A DNA stretch of 64,000 nucleotides, from positions 54,811-118,810 of the forward strand of contig NZ_AODQ01000001.1 of assembly GCF_000348925.1 (NCBI RefSeq), read 5' to 3'. The number at the start of each line of letters is the position of its first letter. Within the stretch, counting starts at the first letter, position 1. This document shows positions 18,069-29,532 of this stretch, in pieces. The notes beneath the pieces are model-generated. The model had not been told where the DNA came from. It worked only from the letters and a program-made list of their open reading frames with translations, and did not search any database. The stretch is from Cesiribacter andamanensis AMV16. Its GTDB lineage: Bacteria > Bacteroidota > Bacteroidia > Cytophagales > Cyclobacteriaceae. The translations under genes and the position numbers were made by a program.

Positions 18069-18821
18069 TTATACGTTATCCGACGTAAACTTGGCGGTGA
18101 TGTACTCCCGGTTCATCATGGCGATGAAGTCCTGGCTAATTTCCTTGGGACATTCTACCGAACAGGCCTGGGTGTTGGTGCAGTTGCCAAAACCTTCGGC
18201 ATCCATCTGGGCCACCATTTTCTCCACGCGGTTCTTACGCTCTACCTTACCCTGTGGCAGCAGGGCCAGCTGCGACACCTTGGCGGCTACAAAGAGCATG
18301 GCCGAGGCATTCTTGCAGGCCGCCACGCAGGCACCGCAGGAGATGCAGGTAGCTGCATTAAAGGCCTCGTCGGCAATCTTCTTAGGCACGGGTATTTCGT
18401 TGGCATCGGGTACGCCGCCGGTGTTTACCGATACATAGCCACCGGCCTGTATGATGCGGTCAAAGGCCGAGCGGTCTACCACCAGGTCTTTGATCACCGG
18501 GAAGGCCTTGGCCCGCCAGGGCTCTACGGTTATGGTATCGCCGTCCTTAAACACGCGCATGTGCAGCTGGCAGGTAGCCGTGCCCTGCATGGGGCCGTGC
18601 GGGCGCCCGTCAATGTGCATGGCGCAGGAGCCACAAATACCCTCGCGGCAGTCATGGTCGAAATGAACCGGTTCTTCGCCCTTCTTCACCAGCTGTTCGT
18701 TCAGCACGTCCATCATCTCCAGAAAGGACATATGATGGTTGATGTCGGTCATTTCGTATTTTACAAACCCACCTTTGTCGTGCGGGCCTTTTTGTCTCCA
18801 AACATTAAGCGTCAGGTTCAT
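18069..18821 (-). CDS. sdhB: Succinate dehydrogenase/fumarate reductase iron-sulfur subunit
   Basis: Electron-transfer subunit of complex II, linking the flavin in SdhA to menaquinone at SdhC. The [2Fe-2S] ligands are in [12 protein letters not shown]. The cysteine-rich C-terminal part has [13 protein letters not shown] and a later [13 protein letters not shown] for the [4Fe-4S] and [3Fe-4S] clusters. 250 residues, usual for the Bacteroidota b558-type enzyme. The ATG follows the sdhA stop by one base. The terminator follows directly. Confidence 0.95.
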   Translation of the reverse strand: MNLTLNVWRQKGPHDKGGFVKYEMTDINHHMSFLEMMDVLNEQLVKKGEEPVHFDHDCREGICGSCAMHIDGRPHGPMQGTATCQLHMRVFKDGDTITVEPWRAKAFPVIKDLVVDRSAFDRIIQAGGYVSVNTGGVPDANEIPVPKKIADEAFNAATCISCGACVAACKNASAMLFVAAKVSQLALLPQGKVERKNRVEKMVAQMDAEGFGNCTNTQACSVECPKEISQDFIAMMNREYITAKFTSDNV

Positions 18822-18822
18822 A

Positions 18823-20757
<1,935 letters not shown>

Positions 20758-20776
20758 GGAGATGCTGGGATTTAGA

Positions 20777-21469
20777 TTAGTTTATATTACGGAAAAAGTA
20801 GATGTACAGGGGCATCAGGGCAAAAACGAATGGCACAATAATGGAGAACCAAAGCGAAACGTTTCGGATAATTGGCCAGTACTTCTTGTGGCGCCAGCCC
20901 AGGGTCTGGAAGGCGCTCTGAAAGCCATGATACAGGTGAAAGGCCAGAAAGACCATCATCACTACATAGAAAAGCGTATAAGGCAGGCTTGAGAACGAGT
21001 CCCGCACCACTGCATAGAGGTTCTTAATGTCGCCCCCTTCCTGGTAATTGATGGTAGGCACCATGCCCCACTTAAGGGAATACCAGAAGTTAGACATGTG
21101 AATAACGATGAAAACCAGTACCAGTGTTCCCAGTATGCCCATGTTGCGGGCCGACCAGGTTACGTGTGGAGAAGGTTTGGCAGCCTTGTAGGGAACCGGG
21201 CGTGCCTTGCGGTTGTGGTAGGCCAGCATCAGGGTAATCAGCACGTGGGCGATTATGGCGGCATACAGCAGGTAGCGCACGATCATAATGCCCAGATTGC
21301 CCGTCATAAAGGCCGTGTATTCGTTAAATGCCCGCCCTTCATCCGGCTTAAACAGCAACAGGTTGCCGGTAACGTGCCCGACCAGGAAGAAGATAAGGAA
21401 TAAACCCGTTAGGGCTGTCAGGAATTTACGACCAATGGAACTCGTAAACGTTTGTGTTAACCAACTCAT
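20777..21469 (-). CDS. sdhC: Succinate dehydrogenase cytochrome b558 subunit
   Basis: Membrane anchor and quinone-reaction subunit of complex II, b558 family, 230 residues with five hydrophobic helices. Conserved histidines that could ligate the two haems are in [29 protein letters not shown] and [15 protein letters not shown]. First gene of sdhCAB, with a good promoter 41 bp upstream. Confidence 0.93.
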   Translation of the reverse strand: MSWLTQTFTSSIGRKFLTALTGLFLIFFLVGHVTGNLLLFKPDEGRAFNEYTAFMTGNLGIMIVRYLLYAAIIAHVLITLMLAYHNRKARPVPYKAAKPSPHVTWSARNMGILGTLVLVFIVIHMSNFWYSLKWGMVPTINYQEGGDIKNLYAVVRDSFSSLPYTLFYVVMMVFLAFHLYHGFQSAFQTLGWRHKKYWPIIRNVSLWFSIIVPFVFALMPLYIYFFRNIN

Positions 21470-21509
21470 GGATGTTTCTAGATTTGAAACCAGATTATTC
21501 TTAGCCGGC

Positions 21510-21540
21510 CAAAATTACATTAGCAATCCCTAGCAATCAA
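21510..21540 (-). promoter_or_regulatory. Bacteroidota-type promoter for sdhCAB
   Basis: Read on the minus strand: TTG (21540-21538), a 20-bp spacer, then TAATTTTG (21517-21510), which fits the TAnnTTTG -7 box. Predicted transcript start near 21503, about 34 nt before the sdhC ATG. Confidence 0.6.
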
Positions 21541-21731
21541 TGACTGAGAATAATTTCTACAAATTATAAATAAGGGGGGCTGCCGCTGGAAGTGCCCTGT
21601 AGGAGAAAATTAGGCCTGTCTCATTCTTTTTGGCCGGGATATTTGTTACTTTACTAAAAAAACTGACATTGGGCGTACAACATCCTGCCTCAGGGTAGGT
21701 TATACGTTATATAGATTTTTTCCCCTAGAGC

Positions 21732-22940
21732 ATGAAAAGCCTCTTATACTTGCGCTCGCTCCTCCTGTTGCTCTTTTGCGCCCTGCTGGCTGGCCAGGCG
21801 CAGGCTACCCACATCCGGGCAGGAGAGATCACTGCCCGCCGCATTGACCCCCAGAGCTTTACCTATGAAATTACCCTGCGCGGCTATGCCGACCGGGGCT
21901 CTTCGGTGATTTTTGGTAGCAATGGTACATTGGATTTTGGTGATGGTACCAGCCTGGTAATCAATAACCAGGGGGATGACATCCCCCGCTTTGCCCTCAC
22001 ACCCGATACCTGGCTCTACGAGCTCAAAGTGGTCCATACCTTCCCCTCGGCCCGTACCTATTCGGTGTCTTTTCGGGAGTTTTACCGCAACGACGGTACC
22101 CTCAATATGGACAACCCGGTGCAGATGCCTTTCTATATTGAGACCGTTATTGTGATCGATCCCTTTCTGGGCATCAATAATACCCCTCAGCTGCTGGTGC
22201 CCCCGGTTGATAAGGCGGCCATCAACAAGCTGTACATTCACAACCCCGGCGCCTATGATATAGATGGCGACAGCCTTTCCTACCGCCTGGTGGTATGCCG
22301 CCAGGACCGCACCGTGCCGGTAGCCAACTACCGCTACCCCCACCAGACCTTTCCTCCCGGCGACCCCCGCAACGGCACCAGCCTGGATGGCGGCCCCCCG
22401 GAGCTTACGCTTGACCCCCTTACGGGCGATCTGGTCTGGAATACCCCCGGTACGGCCGGGCAGTACAACGTAGCCTTTTTTGTGGAAGAATGGCGCAAGG
22501 TGCAGGGTGAGTATTACCTGCTGGGCTACGTAACCCGCGATATGCAGATTCTGGTAGAGGATGACCCCAACAACCCGCCCGTGCTGGAGGTACCAGAAGA
22601 TATCTGCGTGGTGGCCGGCGAGCGCATTGAAGAGGTGATCCGGGCCATTGATCCTGATGGGGACAACATAGACCTTGCAGCCTTTAGCGGGGTGTTTAAC
22701 CTGGGGGCCACCTACACCGGCACCACCAACATGACCAGCCCGGCCCAGGCCACCTTTACCTGGCAGACCGATTGCTCCCACATCCGGGACAGGCCCTATC
22801 AGGTGGTCTTCAGGGCTACCGATGTACGCGGGGGAGGGGTGCGGCTTACCGACATCAAAAACCTGGAACATTACCGTAGTGGCGCCACCACCAGTGGTAG
22901 AAAGTGTGCGGGCGGTCAGCAGCCGCTCCATAGAAGTTAA
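21732..22940 (+). CDS. T9SS type B secreted protein, N-terminal part (frameshifted)
   Basis: N-terminal piece of a large secreted protein. Signal peptide MKSLLYLRSLLLLLFCALLAGQAQA is visible (about 25 residues), followed by beta-rich repeats with DPDGDNIDL, DGDSLSYRLVV and LTLDPLTGDLVWNTPG motifs typical of cadherin/Ig-like adhesive repeats in gliding-associated proteins. The frame is lost at an A5 run (22857-22861). Removing one A makes DIKTWNITVVAPPP continue into the next frame, which carries the sorting domain. As written, the protein ends with about 25 unrelated residues. The whole gene would run 21732-24564 (about 943 residues). Confidence 0.8.
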   Translation: MKSLLYLRSLLLLLFCALLAGQAQATHIRAGEITARRIDPQSFTYEITLRGYADRGSSVIFGSNGTLDFGDGTSLVINNQGDDIPRFALTPDTWLYELKVVHTFPSARTYSVSFREFYRNDGTLNMDNPVQMPFYIETVIVIDPFLGINNTPQLLVPPVDKAAINKLYIHNPGAYDIDGDSLSYRLVVCRQDRTVPVANYRYPHQTFPPGDPRNGTSLDGGPPELTLDPLTGDLVWNTPGTAGQYNVAFFVEEWRKVQGEYYLLGYVTRDMQILVEDDPNNPPVLEVPEDICVVAGERIEEVIRAIDPDGDNIDLAAFSGVFNLGATYTGTTNMTSPAQATFTWQTDCSHIRDRPYQVVFRATDVRGGGVRLTDIKNLEHYRSGATTSGRKCAGGQQPLHRS

Positions 22941-24564
22941 CTTTAATGCCGCTTCTTATACCTGCCGGCAGGCCTCGGCCATACAGGTTTGGCGCAGGGA
23001 GGGCAGTATCGAAATTCCGCTGGATACCTGCATCACCGGCATGCCGCCCGGCTATGGCTACGTGCTGGCCGATGTGCGCAATCCGGGCGCTTTCCCCTTT
23101 GTGGACGATGCAGGGGGGGCAGGGCTTAAGCCTGGCGCTACCTACTGCTACCGGGTGGTGGCTGCCTTCTCCAATCCGCAGGGGGGTGAGAGCCTGGTGT
23201 CAGAGGAGGTATGCGTAACGCTGCCAGCCAAAATTCCGCTTATTACCAATGTGAGCATACTGGAGACCGATCCTGCCACTGGTGAAATTCTGGTGCGTTG
23301 GATTCCTGGCCCGGACCTTACCCCCGGGGAGGTGCCACAGCCTTATTTCTACGACCTGTACCGGGCCGAGGGCTTTAGCGGGGGTGACTATACCCTGGTT
23401 GCTGAAAACCTGAGCGTTACCGAATTTACCGATACCGGACTGGATACTGAAAACAGGGTGTACAACTACTATGTAATGCTCAAGGATGCCAACCAGACCG
23501 AGTATGAGTACTCCGATCCGGCCTCCAGCGTGCGGATAGAGCCGGTACCCCAGGCCGAAAGCATTCTGCTGCAGTGGCAGGCGCAGGTGCCCTGGTCAAA
23601 CCGGGTGCAGCAATATCCCATCCATGAGATTTACCGCAACCGGGTAGATCCTGATGATGAAAACCGCTTTGTGAAAATAGCCGAAGTAAATGTTCTGCAA
23701 AATGGCTTTCAGTACCTGGATGATGGCTCCGATGCCGGGGTAGGCCCGCTGGAAGATGATGTGGAATACTGCTACTATGTGATTACCGCCGGTAGCTACA
23801 GCAATCCGCAGGTGCCCGAACCACTGCTGAACAACTCGCAACGGATCTGCTCCTTTTTGCGGGATGAAATACCCCCATGTCCGCCGCTGCAATTTGAGCT
23901 GGCCAACCTGGAAAGCTGTGAGGAGATCCTCAGAGCCAAAACCTGTGGCGACAATACATTTGAGAACCGCCTGGAGTGGACGGCCAATACCGAGGAGCTC
24001 TGCATCAACGATTTCTCGCACTGGCTCATCTACTATTCGTACAATGGGGTGGATTTCCGGATTGTGGGCCAGACCCGCAACAACCAGTTTACCCACAGCA
24101 TGCAGGATACCCTGGCGGGCTACTACTTTATACAGGCGGTAGACCGCAGCGGCAACCTGAGCGAGCCCAGCCAGACCGTAATGCGGGACAATTGCCCCAA
24201 TTACTGGCTGCCCAATGTGATCACCCGCAATGGCGATGGCGCCAATGATGTGCTGCGGCCACCCCTGCCAGGCGAGGCGGCTCCCTCTGAGCGCTGCCCC
24301 CGCTTTGTAGAGTCCGTAGCGTTTACCGTGTATAACCGCTGGGGCAAGCAGGTGTACGAGTACAACTCCGCAACCGCCCCTGAACCCGATATTTACATCC
24401 GCTGGGATGGGCGGGGCAGTAATGGCAATATGGTAAGTGCCGGCACCTACTACTATGTGGTACATGTAACCTACCGCACCATTAACCCCGATCTGCGTAA
24501 CCAGAAGCTCAAAGGCTGGGTGTATATACTTGATGGAACAGAAAACAGCCGCGATACCCCCTAA
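22822..24564 (+). CDS. T9SS type B secreted protein, C-terminal part with gliding/CHU_C sorting domain
   Basis: Continuation of the frameshifted gene above. True family sequence begins around 22857; the ATG at 22822 lies in the overlap and is probably not a natural start. Fibronectin-III-like modules follow (PPPVVESVRAVSSRSIEVNFN; GATYCYRVVAAFSN). The C-terminus has the type B T9SS sorting domain: LPNVITRNGDGANDVLRPP, FTVYNRWGKQVYEY, WDGRGSNGNMVSAGTYYYVV. This predicts export through the type IX secretion system and surface attachment or release. The stop overlaps the DCC gene by 32 bp. Confidence 0.8.
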   Translation: MYAGEGCGLPTSKTWNITVVAPPPVVESVRAVSSRSIEVNFNAASYTCRQASAIQVWRREGSIEIPLDTCITGMPPGYGYVLADVRNPGAFPFVDDAGGAGLKPGATYCYRVVAAFSNPQGGESLVSEEVCVTLPAKIPLITNVSILETDPATGEILVRWIPGPDLTPGEVPQPYFYDLYRAEGFSGGDYTLVAENLSVTEFTDTGLDTENRVYNYYVMLKDANQTEYEYSDPASSVRIEPVPQAESILLQWQAQVPWSNRVQQYPIHEIYRNRVDPDDENRFVKIAEVNVLQNGFQYLDDGSDAGVGPLEDDVEYCYYVITAGSYSNPQVPEPLLNNSQRICSFLRDEIPPCPPLQFELANLESCEEILRAKTCGDNTFENRLEWTANTEELCINDFSHWLIYYSYNGVDFRIVGQTRNNQFTHSMQDTLAGYYFIQAVDRSGNLSEPSQTVMRDNCPNYWLPNVITRNGDGANDVLRPPLPGEAAPSERCPRFVESVAFTVYNRWGKQVYEYNSATAPEPDIYIRWDGRGSNGNMVSAGTYYYVVHVTYRTINPDLRNQKLKGWVYILDGTENSRDTP

Positions 24565-25006
24565 GGCCCGGCCTGAAGCCTTGCTGCAGGCAGGCACACG
24601 CGCCATTGTTTTATTTGACGGGGTCTGCAACCTCTGCAAAGGGGCCGTAGATTTTATCATTCGGCATGATGCGCATGAGCGCTTTGCCTTTGCCTCCCTG
24701 CAATCGGAGGCCGGGCAGGCGCTTTTGCGCTTTTATGAGTTGCCTACGGCAGATTTTGACAGCATGGTGCTGTTAAAGGAGGGCAGGCTGTACCAAAAAA
24801 GTGAGGCAGCCCTGCAGATTGCCGGCGAATTGGGCGGTCTCTGGAAGCTGTTTACCCCTTTTTTGCTGCTGCCCAGGCCCCTGCGCGATGGCCTATACAG
24901 CGTTATAGCCCGCAACCGCTACCGTTTTTTGGTAAGCGGGAGAGCTGCCGGCTACCCACCGCTCGGGAGCGCAGGCGTTTTCTGGGTTGATATTATCTGG
25001 AAATAA
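24533..25006 (+). CDS. DCC-family thiol-disulfide oxidoreductase (DUF393), C-terminus frameshifted
   Basis: Small thioredoxin-like protein with the family signature LFDGVCNLC (Cys near residues 32 and 35), then F.SLQSEAG and a DSMVLL strand. The family normally ends with a RYR-F-GKR-SC-LPT block. Here the annotated end (RFLVSGRAAGYPPLG...) is foreign. Adding one T to the T6 run at 24925-24930 gives RFFGKRESCRLPTARERRRF and a stop at 24988-24990, so the real 3' end is probably 24990. The start ATG at 24533 overlaps the previous gene by 32 bp. Role: redox protein of unknown partner. Confidence 0.82.
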   Translation: MEQKTAAIPPKARPEALLQAGTRAIVLFDGVCNLCKGAVDFIIRHDAHERFAFASLQSEAGQALLRFYELPTADFDSMVLLKEGRLYQKSEAALQIAGELGGLWKLFTPFLLLPRPLRDGLYSVIARNRYRFLVSGRAAGYPPLGSAGVFWVDIIWK

Positions 25007-25042
25007 TCCGACCTTGGGGCACATTTTAACCTTACACTACGC

Positions 25043-25924
25043 ATGAAAGCCTATTTATTTCCCGGCCAGGGCGCACAGTTCTCCGGCATGGGCAAAGACC
25101 TATACGATTCATCAGAAGAAGCCCGCCAGCTATTTCAAAAAGCCAATGAGGTGCTCGGCTTCGATATTGCCTCCATCATGTTTAGCGGCTCAGCGGATGA
25201 TCTGAAGCAGACCCGCGTAACCCAGCCCGCTATTTTTATCCATTCGGTGGTGCTGGCCAAGCTGCTGAAAGACTTTAGGCCCGATAAGGTGGCCGGCCAT
25301 TCGCTGGGCGAGTTTTCGGCCCTGGTAGCGGCGGGTGCCCTCCGCTATGAGGATGGCCTGCAGCTGGTGTATAAACGAGCGCTGGCCATGCAGCAGGCCT
25401 GCGAAGCCACCCCTTCTACCATGGCCGCCGTGCTGGGCCTGGACGATACCGCTGTAGAAGAGGCCTGCGCCGCCGTGCAGGGCGAGGTAGTGGTAGCAGC
25501 CAATTACAACTGTCCCGGTCAGCTGGTGATCTCCGGCTCGCATGAAGGGGTAGCCAAAGCCGGCGAGCTGCTCAAGGAGCGGGGCGCCAAGCGGGTGCTG
25601 CCGCTGCAGGTTGGGGGTGCCTTTCACTCTCCCCTGATGGAGCCCGCCCGGGAAGAGCTGCAGGATGCCATCCTGAAAACCCAGTTTCAGCAGCCCATCT
25701 GCCCCATTTACCAGAACGTAAACGCCCGCCCGGCACGTGAGGTAGAGATCATCAAGCAGAACCTGATTGCCCAGCTGACAGCACCCGTACGCTGGACCCA
25801 GACCATCCAGAACATGGTGGCAGACGGCGCCACCGAGTTTGTGGAATGCGGGCCAGGCAAGGTACTGCAGGGCCTGGTAAAAAAGATCCATGCCGAGGCT
25901 TCTGTAAGCAGCGCCGAGCTATAA
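25043..25924 (+). CDS. fabD: Malonyl-CoA:ACP transacylase
   Basis: Loads malonyl groups onto acyl-carrier protein for fatty-acid synthesis (cytoplasmic). Diagnostic: FPGQGAQFSGMG at the N-terminus, the nucleophile elbow GHSLGEFSALVAAG (Ser near residue 91), QACEA, and the second catalytic His in GGAFHSPLM. 293 residues, standard length. The gene is separate from fabH/fabF here. A terminator lies within the convergent folK gene. Confidence 0.96.
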   Translation: MKAYLFPGQGAQFSGMGKDLYDSSEEARQLFQKANEVLGFDIASIMFSGSADDLKQTRVTQPAIFIHSVVLAKLLKDFRPDKVAGHSLGEFSALVAAGALRYEDGLQLVYKRALAMQQACEATPSTMAAVLGLDDTAVEEACAAVQGEVVVAANYNCPGQLVISGSHEGVAKAGELLKERGAKRVLPLQVGGAFHSPLMEPAREELQDAILKTQFQQPICPIYQNVNARPAREVEIIKQNLIAQLTAPVRWTQTIQNMVADGATEFVECGPGKVLQGLVKKIHAEASVSSAEL

Positions 25925-25945
25925 GCGGGCAGTATACAAAGTATC

Positions 25946-26437
25946 TTAGGTCGATACCAACCTAACCTCCAGCGCATCAGGGCATTCCTCCAGCAGCTGG
26001 AGGTTATTTTTTTGCAGCAGGGGGTGCACCAGAAGGGGGGCAAGCTCGCACAGGGGTACCAGGGTAAAGCGGCGCAGGTGCAGCTGGGGGTGGGGCAGGG
26101 TAAGGGCAGGGGTGTTCAGGATCAGATCACCGTAGTAGAGAATGTCCAGATCCAGCGTGCGGGGTCCCCATTTTTGCTGGCGGCGGCGGCCCAGTTGCGC
26201 CTCAATGTTCAGGCAGGCCTTTAGCAGCGCCTCTGGTGCCAGGTGGCTCTGAATTTCTACCACCTGGTTCAAAAAATCCGCCTGATTTTCCATACCCCAG
26301 GCGGCGGTTTCGTACAGGCTGCTGCTGGCACAGAGCGGGCCCAGCTGCTGCTCCAGCAGGCTGTTGGCTTTTTCAAGTGTAGCCATTCTATCGCCCAAAT
26401 TGCTGCCTAAAAGAAGATATATGCCGCTCATCATCAT
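25946..26437 (-). CDS. folK: 2-amino-4-hydroxy-6-hydroxymethyldihydropteridine pyrophosphokinase
   Basis: HPPK of folate synthesis: transfers pyrophosphate from ATP to the pterin. LLGSNLGDRMATLEKA near the N-terminus and the signature RTLDLDILYYGD (metal-binding Asp pair) are present, as are NQVVEI and LPHPQLHLRRFTLVPLCELAP. Three tandem ATGs at the start make 26437 or 26431 equally possible. Convergent with fabD, only 21 bp apart, so the fabD terminator falls inside its coding end. Confidence 0.94.
   Translation of the reverse strand: MMMSGIYLLLGSNLGDRMATLEKANSLLEQQLGPLCASSSLYETAAWGMENQADFLNQVVEIQSHLAPEALLKACLNIEAQLGRRRQQKWGPRTLDLDILYYGDLILNTPALTLPHPQLHLRRFTLVPLCELAPLLVHPLLQKNNLQLLEECPDALEVRLVST
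25964..26013 (+). terminator. fabD terminator, located inside the folK coding end
   Basis: Perfect 10-bp stem AACCTCCAGC (25964-25973) / GCTGGAGGTT (25996-26005) with a 22-nt loop and then ATTTTTTTG. It is 39 bp past the fabD stop and antisense to the last ~20 codons of folK. Confidence 0.68.
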
Positions 26438-26501
26438 TGCGTTTTAATTTACCCTTCTTATTGGTTATTTTGCAACACTGACCTAGTTCATTCCCATAGT
26501 T

Positions 26502-28268
26502 ATGATAGCATTCCTAAGAGGGGTAGGTGCCACCATTGTTGGCCTTATCCTGTTCTGTTTCCTCTTATTGCTGATTGGCGGCGCCATTATTGGTGCCATT
26601 GCCTCCAAAGAAGACGAAGTTAAGGTAGAAAAAAACACGGTGCTGCACCTGCGGCTCGATAAGCCCATTGTAGAGCGGGCCTCCGATCATGAGCTGCAGT
26701 TCCTGGAAGCCCTGCCGGGCTTTGAGGGCGGACAGATCGGGCTGGTAGAGCTGCTGGAAGCCATCCGCCATGCCAAGGAAGATGACAAGATCGAAGGCAT
26801 TGTGCTGGAGCCCCAGTTTTTAATGGCCGGCTATGCCAGCCTCAAGGAGATCCGGGATCAGCTGGAAGATTTCCGTTCAGAAGGCAAATGGATCTATGCC
26901 TACAGCGAGATTTATACCGAAAAGGATTACTACCTGGCCTCCGTAGCCGACAAAGTGTACCTGAATCCCGCCGGCATGCTGGAGCTCAATGGCCTGGTGT
27001 CGGAGCCCGTTTTCATCAAAGGCACCTTGGAAAAACTGGGCGTAGAGCCGCAGATCTTCCGGGTAGGGGAGTTTAAATCGGCCGTAGAACCCCTGATGCG
27101 CACCGACATGAGCGAGGCCAGCCGGGAGCAGACCCAGTCCTTTCTGAATAACATCTACCAGACTTTTCTTACCGATGTAAGCCGCAGCCGGGGCATTGAG
27201 GTAAATGAGCTGGAGCGCATTTCCGACGAGATGCTGGTGCGCCGTGCCGAAGATGCCATCACCTACAAAATTGCCGATCAGCTGGGTTATCTGGATCAGA
27301 TCCATGCCGAGATCCGTGGCCGCCTGGGCCTTGAAAGCGAAACCGACAAGATCAATACCGTAAGCTACGCCAAGTATCGCAAATCCTATAAGAGCGAAAC
27401 CTCCGGCAGCGACCGTATTGCGGTAATTGTGGCCAGCGGCGATATTGTGACCGGTAAGGGCGATAACCAGACCATCGGCTCCGATAAATTTGCCAAGCTG
27501 ATCCGCGAGGCGCGCCTCAACGATCGGGTAAAAGCCGTGGTAGTGCGCATCAACTCACCTGGTGGCAGCGCCCTGGCCTCGGATGTGATGTGGCGCGAGA
27601 TTGTGCTTACCAGCCAGAGCAAACCCATCATAGCCTCCATGTCAGATGTGGCGGCCTCCGGAGGCTACTACATGGCCATGGGCTGCGATACCATTGTGGC
27701 TCAGCCCAATACCATTACCGGTTCCATTGGCATTTTTGGTGTGCTGTTTAACATGCAGCAACTACTGAATGACAAACTGGGCATTACCACCGATGTGGTA
27801 GAGACCGGCGAGCTCTCTAACCTGTTTAAAGTAACCCGCCCCCTGAGCGAGTTTGAAAAGGGCATTGTGCAGCAGTCTATTAACGATGGCTACGAGATGT
27901 TCACCAGCAAGGCTGCCGAAGGCCGCAACATGCCCAAGGAAGCACTGCTGGAAGTAGCCTCCGGCCGGGTATGGTCCGGCATAGAAGCAAAGGAGCGCGG
28001 GCTGGTGGATGTGCTGGGTGGCCTGGATGTGGCCATTGATATTGCGGCTGCCAAGGCTGGCCTGGAACTAGGCAAGTACCGCCTGCGCTATTATCCGGAA
28101 AAGCAGAGCTTTCTGGAGGAACTGCTGGGCAAGACCGAAGAAGAGATTCAGACACGGGCCTTGCAGAAAGAGTTTGGTGCCTTCTTCCCTTGGGTAAAGC
28201 AGCTGCAGAAAATGGAGCGCTTTCAGGGCATACAGGCCCGCATGCCCTATGATCTGGTAATTGAATAA
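26502..28268 (+). CDS. sppA: Signal peptide peptidase SppA, 67-kDa type
   Basis: Membrane-bound Ser/Lys protease that degrades remnant signal peptides, S49 family, 588 residues (the long two-domain form). N-terminal membrane segment at residues ~7-32 (IVGLILFCFLLLLIGGAIIGAI). Catalytic Lys in GEFKSAVEPLMR near residue 192 and catalytic Ser in SDVAASGGYYMA near residue 386, with the flanking INSPGGSALASD and TGSIGIFG blocks. Its own terminator follows. Confidence 0.95.
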   Translation: MIAFLRGVGATIVGLILFCFLLLLIGGAIIGAIASKEDEVKVEKNTVLHLRLDKPIVERASDHELQFLEALPGFEGGQIGLVELLEAIRHAKEDDKIEGIVLEPQFLMAGYASLKEIRDQLEDFRSEGKWIYAYSEIYTEKDYYLASVADKVYLNPAGMLELNGLVSEPVFIKGTLEKLGVEPQIFRVGEFKSAVEPLMRTDMSEASREQTQSFLNNIYQTFLTDVSRSRGIEVNELERISDEMLVRRAEDAITYKIADQLGYLDQIHAEIRGRLGLESETDKINTVSYAKYRKSYKSETSGSDRIAVIVASGDIVTGKGDNQTIGSDKFAKLIREARLNDRVKAVVVRINSPGGSALASDVMWREIVLTSQSKPIIASMSDVAASGGYYMAMGCDTIVAQPNTITGSIGIFGVLFNMQQLLNDKLGITTDVVETGELSNLFKVTRPLSEFEKGIVQQSINDGYEMFTSKAAEGRNMPKEALLEVASGRVWSGIEAKERGLVDVLGGLDVAIDIAAAKAGLELGKYRLRYYPEKQSFLEELLGKTEEEIQTRALQKEFGAFFPWVKQLQKMERFQGIQARMPYDLVIE

Positions 28269-28288
28269 AGTAAAGCTCCCCTTTTACC

Positions 28289-28319
28289 AAGCCCGGCTGC
28301 GCAGCCGGGCTTCTTTTTT
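28289..28319 (+). terminator. sppA terminator
   Basis: Perfect hairpin AAGCCCGGCTGC/GCAGCCGGGCTT followed by CTTTTTTT, 20 bp after the sppA stop. Confidence 0.9.
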
Positions 28320-28387
28320 ATCTACCCCTCCATTTGCATATTGGGCCCTGAATCGCTTATTTCAGGTTGAAAAAACTTTTTTATACG

Positions 28388-29395
28388 ATGACTGACATTC
28401 GCACCAACTGGACTCGCTCTGAAATAGACACCATTTATAACCTCCCCTTCCTGGAACTGGTGTACCGGGGTGCCAGCGTGCACCGGCAGTACCACGATGC
28501 ACAGGAGGTACAGGTATGCACCCTGCTATCGATCAAGACAGGCGGCTGTCCGGAAGATTGTGCCTACTGCCCTCAGGCTGCCCGCTACCATACCGATGTA
28601 AAGGTGCACAAGCTGCTGGAGGTAGAGGAGGTGTTGGGCAAAGCCCAGGAAGCCAAGCAGGCGGGCAGCACCCGTTTTTGCATGGGCGCTGCCTGGCGCG
28701 AAGTGCGCAACAACCGCGATTTTGATAAAGTGCTGGAAATGGTGAAGGGGGTAAATGGCATGGGCATGGAAGTATGCTGTACGCTGGGCATGCTTACCGA
28801 AGAGCAGGCGCTGAAACTGCAGGAGGCCGGCCTGTATGCCTATAACCATAACCTGGATACCAGCGAAGAGCATTATGGTGAGATCATCAGCACCCGCACC
28901 TACCAGGACCGCCTGGATACGCTGAATAACGTACGCAAGAGCGGCATCTCCGTATGCAGTGGCGGCATCATAGGCATGGGCGAAAGTCAGCACGACCGCA
29001 TCGGCATGCTGCATACGCTGGCCACCCTGCCGGAGCATCCCGAAAGTGTGCCGGTAAATGCCCTGGTACCCGTAGAAGGCACCCCCCTGGAGCAGCAGCC
29101 CAAGGTGCCTGTCTGGGACATGGTGCGCATGATTGCCACCGCCCGCATCATTATGCCCAAGGCCATGGTGCGGCTATCGGCCGGCCGTGTGCGCATGACC
29201 CTGGAGGAGCAGGCGCTCTGTTTTATGGCTGGTGCTAACTCCATCTTTGCCGGCGACAAACTGCTGACTACCCCTAATCCGGATGTGGTGAGCGATCAGG
29301 AGATGTTCCAGATCCTGAACCTAAAGCCCAGAGCGGCCTTCAAAGAAGGCGAAGCGCCTGTACATTTTGAGCAGATCCCCTCGGCGCAGCAGTGA
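28388..29395 (+). CDS. bioB: Biotin synthase
   Basis: Radical-SAM enzyme that inserts sulfur into dethiobiotin. The CxxxCxxC cluster motif is present ([12 protein letters not shown], Cys54, 58 and 61 when counted from 28388). [10 protein letters not shown] and SICSGG-like blocks are also visible ([11 protein letters not shown]). Start at 28388 is chosen: [10 protein letters not shown] matches family N-termini, whereas an upstream in-frame TTG at 28367 adds seven unlikely residues. It is separated from bioFDA by a DinB-like gene and an outer-membrane protein gene and has its own terminator. Confidence 0.96.
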   Translation: MTDIRTNWTRSEIDTIYNLPFLELVYRGASVHRQYHDAQEVQVCTLLSIKTGGCPEDCAYCPQAARYHTDVKVHKLLEVEEVLGKAQEAKQAGSTRFCMGAAWREVRNNRDFDKVLEMVKGVNGMGMEVCCTLGMLTEEQALKLQEAGLYAYNHNLDTSEEHYGEIISTRTYQDRLDTLNNVRKSGISVCSGGIIGMGESQHDRIGMLHTLATLPEHPESVPVNALVPVEGTPLEQQPKVPVWDMVRMIATARIIMPKAMVRLSAGRVRMTLEEQALCFMAGANSIFAGDKLLTTPNPDVVSDQEMFQILNLKPRAAFKEGEAPVHFEQIPSAQQ

Positions 29396-29428
29396 TAAGG
29401 CTAAAGGGCTTGATGAATTATAAGAACG

Positions 29429-29465
29429 AGTGGTGCCACGAGTAATTCGTGGCACCACTTTTTTA
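29429..29465 (+). terminator. bioB terminator
   Basis: AGTGGTGCCACGA, loop GTAAT, TCGTGGCACCACT and a T tract. Perfect 13-bp stem, 33 bp after the stop. Confidence 0.9.
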
Positions 29466-29532
29466 TATAAAGCCAGCACCTGTACCTCTGTAAAGGAGAT
29501 TAATAGTTATTAAGAGACCATAATTTTTAGGG

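Noticed and set aside
22857..22861. Programmed -1 frameshift in the T9SS protein
   Set aside because: The A5 run is not a recognised slippery heptamer with a downstream structure, and three other genes in the window have unrelated single-base shifts, favouring sequencing error.
21744..22931. 395-codon minus-strand frame opposite the T9SS type B protein
   Set aside because: The plus-strand frame has a clear signal peptide and repeats. The minus frame is a composition artefact.
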